From contig CACVAV010000070.1 in NCBI GenBank assembly GCA_902727945.1, forward strand, positions 1 through 9,248: a stretch of DNA of 9,248 nt, in the 5' to 3' direction. Below, piece after piece: positions 5,802 through 9,248 of this stretch. Numbering within the stretch: the first letter of the stretch is position 1; every line of letters begins with the position of its first letter. This stretch comes from an uncultured Thiotrichaceae bacterium (GTDB lineage Bacteria; Pseudomonadota; Gammaproteobacteria; Thiotrichales; Thiotrichaceae). Below the pieces are notes generated by a model, which saw only the letters and a program-made list of their open reading frames with translations, searched no databases and was not told where the DNA came from. The translations under genes were made by a program, and so were the position numbers.

Positions 5802-6413
5802 TTATAGATATTCGCGTAGTTTTTCAGCCACTTCTTTTGGAGTGGCTCCGTGTTGGATTTTTTCACGCAGCACACCTTGCTGATCAACCAGAAAAGTCAC
5901 CGAGGAATGATCCAGTGTGTAGCCCATTGCTGATTCTGGTGTGTCCATTTTTTTATATAAAACGTTATATTGCTTAGCTACCTGGGCTATCGCTTCCGGT
6001 TTGCCACTCAGGCCATGAAAACTAGGATGAAAATACTGAGCGTAATTTTCTGTTAGTTCCGGCGTATCCCGTTCCGGGTCAATAGAGATAAAGAGCCCTG
6101 CAATGTTTTCCTGTTCTGACCCCTTCAATAATTTAAGCGCACTCTTCATGATACCTAATGAGGTTGGGCAAACATCCGGACAGGAGGCGAAGCCAAAATA
6201 AATTAATACTAGCTTCCCCTGGTAGTCTGACAAACCGGACTTCCCCCAGGGGGCCTCTAATGTAAAATCGCCGCCATAAGCTGCTAAAGCATTTTCTACT
6301 GTTCTCAGCTCTTGCATCTTCCATGACAGAGTGACCCCTCCCACAAAAATAAATGAGATCAGAATGATATAAAATGGTCGCGATAATTTTATAGATTGAC
6401 TGAGTGACTTCAT
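5802..6413 (-). CDS. SCO family protein (SCO1/SenC/PrrC), copy 2
   Basis: The product is 203 residues with a hydrophobic anchor at about 13-30 and a periplasmic thioredoxin fold. The copper/redox ligands are intact: C78 and C82 in SCPDVCPTS, and H169 in TLDHSS; FISIDPERD follows the family pattern. It shares GGDFTL, LSDYxGK and the copper motif with the copy at 3192-3800. Outside these they differ enough to be old paralogues. It is the downstream gene of a lolA-SCO pair (26-bp gap), with no clear Shine-Dalgarno sequence before ATG 6413. It converges on the dsbA-like gene with 33 bp between stops. Its last 60 bp are repeated in degenerate form at 3821-3880. Confidence 0.93.
   Translation of the reverse strand: MKSLSQSIKLSRPFYIILISFIFVGGVTLSWKMQELRTVENALAAYGGDFTLEAPWGKSGLSDYQGKLVLIYFGFASCPDVCPTSLGIMKSALKLLKGSEQENIAGLFISIDPERDTPELTENYAQYFHPSFHGLSGKPEAIAQVAKQYNVLYKKMDTPESAMGYTLDHSSVTFLVDQQGVLREKIQHGATPKEVAEKLREYL
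5811..5870 (+). repeat. Direct repeat, right copy (functional 3' end of SCO copy 2)
   Basis: Partner of 3821-3880. Here the sequence is the intact C-terminal coding end of the minus-strand SCO gene, so this is the functional copy and the left one is the fragment. Confidence 0.85.
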
Positions 6414-6439
6414 ATTTAAGACGATATACTGTGTTTAAA

Positions 6440-7075
6440 TCAGGAAGGCTTACCAATCAAATCAGCATTAGCAGGAAGCTGAAACTGGAACCGATTGACA
6501 TCTATTGGAATATTGAGTTTCATTCCCTGAAAGCGAATATAGGTCTGTTGCCCAAGGTTATCTTCTAATACCATTTCCTGAATACCTGTTTTATTTACAC
6601 CTAAATTCATACTGGAAAATCCGGAATCGCGCTTATGGGGGGTCAGCTTAAACCATTCCAGGTTGCTGTCCTGCATTTGCATTTCTGTCACTTTGAATTG
6701 TTTCTCTACCGGCTGTTTATTCATTAACATACCGATAGGCGCGGCAGATAACGCTTGTTGCGATGGTTTAACCGTGACTTGTTCCAGTTCAATATCATGC
6801 TCCCAGACGTTTTTACCATCAGCTACAATTAAATGCGTATTAGGAGCGGAGTATTGCCACCGGAAACGACCCGGACGCTGTACAAAAACCATGCCGCTTG
6901 ATTTCTGTTTTAACTGGCCACGTTCATCAAAAACTTCCTGAGTGAATCCTGATTGCATGGTATTCATCGTAGTAAAAAAATCGTTCAGCTTTTGTCGCCC
7001 TTCTTCGGCCCAGGCAGACTGCATAATGCTCGATATAAAAATTAGCACTGTAAGCATAGTTGCTTTATTGAGCAT
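6440..7075 (-). CDS. lolA: Outer-membrane lipoprotein carrier protein LolA
   Basis: The product is a 211-residue periplasmic chaperone that shuttles lipoproteins from LolCDE to LolB. Signal peptide 1-23 has probable cleavage after SAWA. The mature part shows the LolA pattern: an early region with SGFTQ, the conserved RPGRFRWQY (67-75, with the functionally important arginine), IVADGKNVW (83-91), a segment with APIGMLM, and a C-terminal FQLPANADLIG. Length is typical. AAGG lies 7 nt before ATG. In many gammaproteobacteria the housekeeping lolA sits between ftsK and rarA. This one is paired with a SCO gene and adjoins a murein peptidase, so it is probably an accessory paralogue, perhaps for lipoproteins of a metal or redox system (inference). 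Confidence 0.93.
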   Translation of the reverse strand: MLNKATMLTVLIFISSIMQSAWAEEGRQKLNDFFTTMNTMQSGFTQEVFDERGQLKQKSSGMVFVQRPGRFRWQYSAPNTHLIVADGKNVWEHDIELEQVTVKPSQQALSAAPIGMLMNKQPVEKQFKVTEMQMQDSNLEWFKLTPHKRDSGFSSMNLGVNKTGIQEMVLEDNLGQQTYIRFQGMKLNIPIDVNRFQFQLPANADLIGKPS

Positions 7076-7141
7076 GTTTTTACCTTATTCCTAGTTAAAT
7101 GATGGCCTAGTTTACATTGAAGCCCAATATTTTCCAGATTC

Positions 7142-7157
7142 TAATAATTAATTATTA
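7142..7157. promoter_or_regulatory. 16-bp AT palindrome upstream of lolA
   Basis: TAATAATTAATTATTA is a perfect palindrome in the 172-bp gap before lolA. Minus-strand TATAAT (7165-7170) lies just upstream of it in transcription direction but lacks a good -35, so the palindrome would fall near +1. It could be an operator or simply low-complexity DNA. Confidence 0.3.
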
Positions 7158-7208
7158 TTAATTTATTATAAATATTGAAATGTAACTAAGCCAGAATATT
7201 AACCAGAG

Positions 7209-7252
7209 AAAAAAGACCAGGGATAGCCAGGTAAACCTTCGGCAGGCTTACC
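7209..7252 (-). terminator. Possible terminator of the M23 peptidase gene
   Basis: On the minus strand, GGTAAGCCT and AGGTTTACC (7252-7244 and 7238-7230) pair over nine positions with one G:T wobble around a 5-nt loop; the stem includes the stop codon. A run of six T (7214-7209) follows 15 nt after the stem. That is far for a classic intrinsic terminator. Confidence 0.35.
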
Positions 7253-8660
7253 CACCAAATTGCCGCCCGACATCGCGATCAATAGCGGCGTTATCACGAA
7301 GTTTCAGGAGCCTGTTACTCATTCTTTTGACCAACCACTTAAATTCCTTCATCTTTCCCGCACTCAAAACGCCTTTCATGGGTAGTTTTACCTGTTGGGG
7401 GTTTTGTGGCTTCCCATTCTTAAGAAATTCATAGTGAACATGATTGCCTGTTGAGCGGCCTGTTGATCCCACATAACCAATAATGTCCCCTTTTTTTACG
7501 GTTGCTCCGATACTGAGGTCTTTTTTATGTTTTGACATATGGCTATAGCGCGTTCTGATGCCGTCGCCATGGCTGATTTCCACGGTATTACCATAGCTGC
7601 CTTTGTATCCGGCAAAGCGTACTTTCCCGTCCCCTGTAGCATAAATCGGTGTATTGCGTGGCGCTGCAATATCTACGCCGGAGTGTTGGCGGCGTTTGCG
7701 CAGCACGGGATGATCACGCATCCCAAAACCGGAAGATAAGCGGCCGCCATTGAGCGGTAAACGATTAAAGGCTACTTTCTTCATTTCCAGGTTAGCATCC
7801 AGCTTCAGATAGAGCGGTTTTTTACTGTCAGCCAGAAAACGCACCCGTTGATACGCTTCGCCCCGGTGGATGAATTCTGCAGCTAGCACAGTACCCGTAT
7901 AAATTCGCTCGCTTTGGTAGTAATAACCTTCAAAGATAACCCCAACCTGATCGCCAACCCTTATGCGGCGAAAGTTGACATCATTCTTGAAAATTTTGAC
8001 GAGTTGACGGGTGATCGATGAAGGCAGGCCTGCCTTGGCAGCGTCTTCATGCAAAGGGTTCCGAATGACGAAAGCAACCTGCTTGCTTTGTTCTTCAAAC
8101 GACTCATCCCATTTTCCGGAGTACCCACTACTCTGGCGAACAGTGATAAAAGCTTTGTGCCTGCCTGTTGCGTAGATAAGTTGTTCTACACGTTGGTTGT
8201 TCACTTGCACCAGTAGTTTCTTGCCCGCTTTCAGTGTGGCCAGTTCTTTTTTAACATCCGGGTGCTTCAATAATTCTTGTGTGTTGGTCGTCAGGCTTAA
8301 TGGCTGCAAAATGCTATCGAGGGTTTCTCCGTCAGCAATGGTGTGTAAGTACCATTTTCCTATCTTGGTGGAAGGCAAAGGTTCTGCTTCATACCCCGCA
8401 TAAGTTTCTACCGCTACCGGCAGGTTCAGTGCTACCGAATTTTCATAGGCCCTATTTTCTGGTGAAACAAAGGGTGTGTTTATCACCAGAGGTTCTATCG
8501 CCGGAGAGGGGTGAGTGATTGAGTAAATCGGGATATTACCTGTCAGCGCGAATACACCCACAGCAAACAGTAAACGAGTCATTATGTAACGCCCCGGCTT
8601 TCTTTTACGAACCTGGGGCAGCCGTTGTCTACGCTGATGAGACCTGTTGATCAGAGTCAC
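7248..8660 (-). CDS. M23 family murein endopeptidase (MepM/OapA-like)
   Basis: The 470-residue inner-membrane-anchored periplasmic zinc peptidase is expected to cut peptidoglycan cross-links. A basic cytoplasmic tail (1-26, RRQRLPQVRKRKPGR) precedes a membrane segment (27-48). An OapA/LysM-like region lies at about 100-165 (WYLHTIADGETLDSIL) and a second N-terminal module at about 190-290. The LytM/M23 domain (about 300-425) has zinc ligands H326 and D330 (HSGVD) and H409, plus catalytic H374 (YSHM) and H407 (GNHVHYE), all intact. The start used is GTG 8660; ATG 8582 (MTRLLFAVG) is an alternative that would remove the basic tail. E. coli MepM also has a basic tail, so the longer form is preferred. 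The gene is separated by 270 bp from DUF1287 and by 172 bp from lolA, so it is probably its own unit. Confidence 0.9.
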   Translation of the reverse strand: MTLINRSHQRRQRLPQVRKRKPGRYIMTRLLFAVGVFALTGNIPIYSITHPSPAIEPLVINTPFVSPENRAYENSVALNLPVAVETYAGYEAEPLPSTKIGKWYLHTIADGETLDSILQPLSLTTNTQELLKHPDVKKELATLKAGKKLLVQVNNQRVEQLIYATGRHKAFITVRQSSGYSGKWDESFEEQSKQVAFVIRNPLHEDAAKAGLPSSITRQLVKIFKNDVNFRRIRVGDQVGVIFEGYYYQSERIYTGTVLAAEFIHRGEAYQRVRFLADSKKPLYLKLDANLEMKKVAFNRLPLNGGRLSSGFGMRDHPVLRKRRQHSGVDIAAPRNTPIYATGDGKVRFAGYKGSYGNTVEISHGDGIRTRYSHMSKHKKDLSIGATVKKGDIIGYVGSTGRSTGNHVHYEFLKNGKPQNPQQVKLPMKGVLSAGKMKEFKWLVKRMSNRLLKLRDNAAIDRDVGRQFGG

Positions 8661-8763
8661 AGTATCAACTATCTTTCGATGTCGCGGTTGGTTCTGCTGA
8701 GACCAGCCTCAGTTCTGCCAACAAGAAAAATATATTATTCATAGCCTGACGCCATTGATTATT

Positions 8764-8792
8764 ATTCTTTTGATGTCTGATTTCATGTTCAA
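8764..8792 (-). promoter_or_regulatory. Candidate promoter for the M23 peptidase gene
   Basis: On the minus strand, TTGAAC (8792-8787) and AAGAAT (8769-8764) are 17 bp apart, each matching four of six consensus bases, about 100 bp upstream of GTG 8660. The leader would carry a small hairpin, CTGAG/CTCAG (8697-8712). Nothing else is recognised in 8661-8930. Confidence 0.25.
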
Positions 8793-8930
8793 TATCTAAC
8801 AATATGGCCTCCCCCTTTGTTAAACCCAGCACGCTTTTTATGGGAAAATCAAACTAATGTCAACGTGGAGGTTCAACAAAGGCCAACAACTTCCGGAGCA
8901 AACGTGTTCACCAGAAGTAATGAGGCTAAG

Positions 8931-9248
8931 TTATTTTGCTGATGCCAACCAAGGCTGTTGGCGATTAGGAAAATACCTGAAATGACCGGTAATTGGCCAA
9001 TCAAACAGGACATCTTCCATTTTGGTGCCACTGGAAATATTGTGAACAATCATATAACGATTGGGATCTGCCGGTGAACGCTGGTTGACTACAATGCCGA
9101 TATGCCCTTGGTCACCACCGAGGCTCCACGTGACTATGTCACCAGGCCGATAATCCTGGGAGTTGCGCGTAACCGGCAGGCGTTGCGCATGTCGGTTAAA
9201 GAAAGCCCTCAGATTATGCACTCTGCGATGATCAATATTGGGATCTGG
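8931..9248 (-). CDS. DUF1287 family protein, 5' end outside the window
   Basis: This is the C-terminal 105 residues of a gene that enters from the right edge. The frame is open to 9248, starting PDPNIDHRRVHNL, so a GTG at 9221 is not the real start. Conserved DUF1287 features are DYRPGDIVTW, GGDQGHIGIVV with a histidine in the position of the papain-like/NlpC-P60 catalytic His, YMIVHNISSG, EDVLFDWPITGHFRY and a short C-terminal tail. The presumed catalytic cysteine would lie in the missing N-terminal part. E. coli YijF is a family member. The role is unproven, but the fold suggests a cell-wall amidase or peptidase, and the neighbouring M23 enzyme fits this. No clear terminator follows. Confidence 0.82.
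   Translation of the reverse strand, partial: PDPNIDHRRVHNLRAFFNRHAQRLPVTRNSQDYRPGDIVTWSLGGDQGHIGIVVNQRSPADPNRYMIVHNISSGTKMEDVLFDWPITGHFRYFPNRQQPWLASAK

Noticed and set aside
3821..5870. Direct repeats as a transposon target-site duplication or composite transposon ends
   Set aside because: The repeats are 60 bp and 18% diverged, no transposase lies between them, and one copy is coding sequence of a neighbouring gene. Homologous exchange or old replacement fits better.
6133..6456. 107-residue minus-strand frame overlapping SCO copy 2
   Set aside because: It is an alternate reading frame of the SCO gene and lacks conserved motifs.
1..9248. CRISPR array, tRNA, rRNA or insertion sequence
   Set aside because: I found no regularly spaced repeats, no cloverleaf-like tRNA sequence, no rRNA-like stretch and no transposase or integrase motifs in any frame.

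Overview
The window is an accessory-looking stretch of a Gram-negative genome, most likely a gammaproteobacterium. It encodes LolA, DsbB, a MepM-type murein peptidase and periplasmic thioredoxin-fold proteins. GC is moderate, and a hand count gives 31-47% in the part measured. There are no rRNA or tRNA genes, no recognisable transposase and no CRISPR array. The genus cannot be fixed from this sequence alone.

Layout. (1) 1-1030: inverted repeats at the left edge, then two small + strand genes (289-576 and 619-1029). Together they look like pieces of a type I restriction S-subunit-like protein, separated by a strong stem-loop. (2) 1044-1607, minus: a DedA/SNARE-associated membrane protein whose conserved N-terminus has no ATG, GTG or TTG start. 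(3) 1701-3800, plus: a good sigma70-type promoter and a three-gene operon of a secreted DsbA-like CPYC protein with an extra N-terminal domain, a DUF3703 protein, and a SCO copper/redox chaperone. (4) 3821-3880, minus: a dead 3' end of another SCO gene. (5) 3890-5768, plus: a MerR-type metal operator driving a small cation diffusion facilitator, dsbB, and a membrane-anchored DsbA-like CEAC protein. (6) 5802-7075, minus: a lolA-SCO operon convergent to the previous module. (7) 7248-9248, minus: a MepM/OapA-like M23 murein peptidase and the 3' part of a DUF1287 gene that runs off the right edge.

How it fits together. Nearly everything from 1796 to 9248 acts in the envelope: disulfide exchange (two DsbA-like proteins and one DsbB), copper/thiol chaperones (two intact SCO genes plus a remnant), metal export under a MerR-type promoter, lipoprotein transport (LolA) and wall remodelling (M23, DUF1287). 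I read it as an envelope redox and metal-stress island assembled by recombination. The clearest sign is the SCO 3'-end fragment at 3821-3880. It is a diverged direct repeat of the end of the intact SCO gene at 5811-5870, so the two copies bracket the metal-exporter/dsbBA module. The MerR operator begins about 10 bp beyond that fragment, and no merR gene is present. A second mosaic signal is the abrupt composition change inside the first DsbA-like gene, exactly at its domain boundary.
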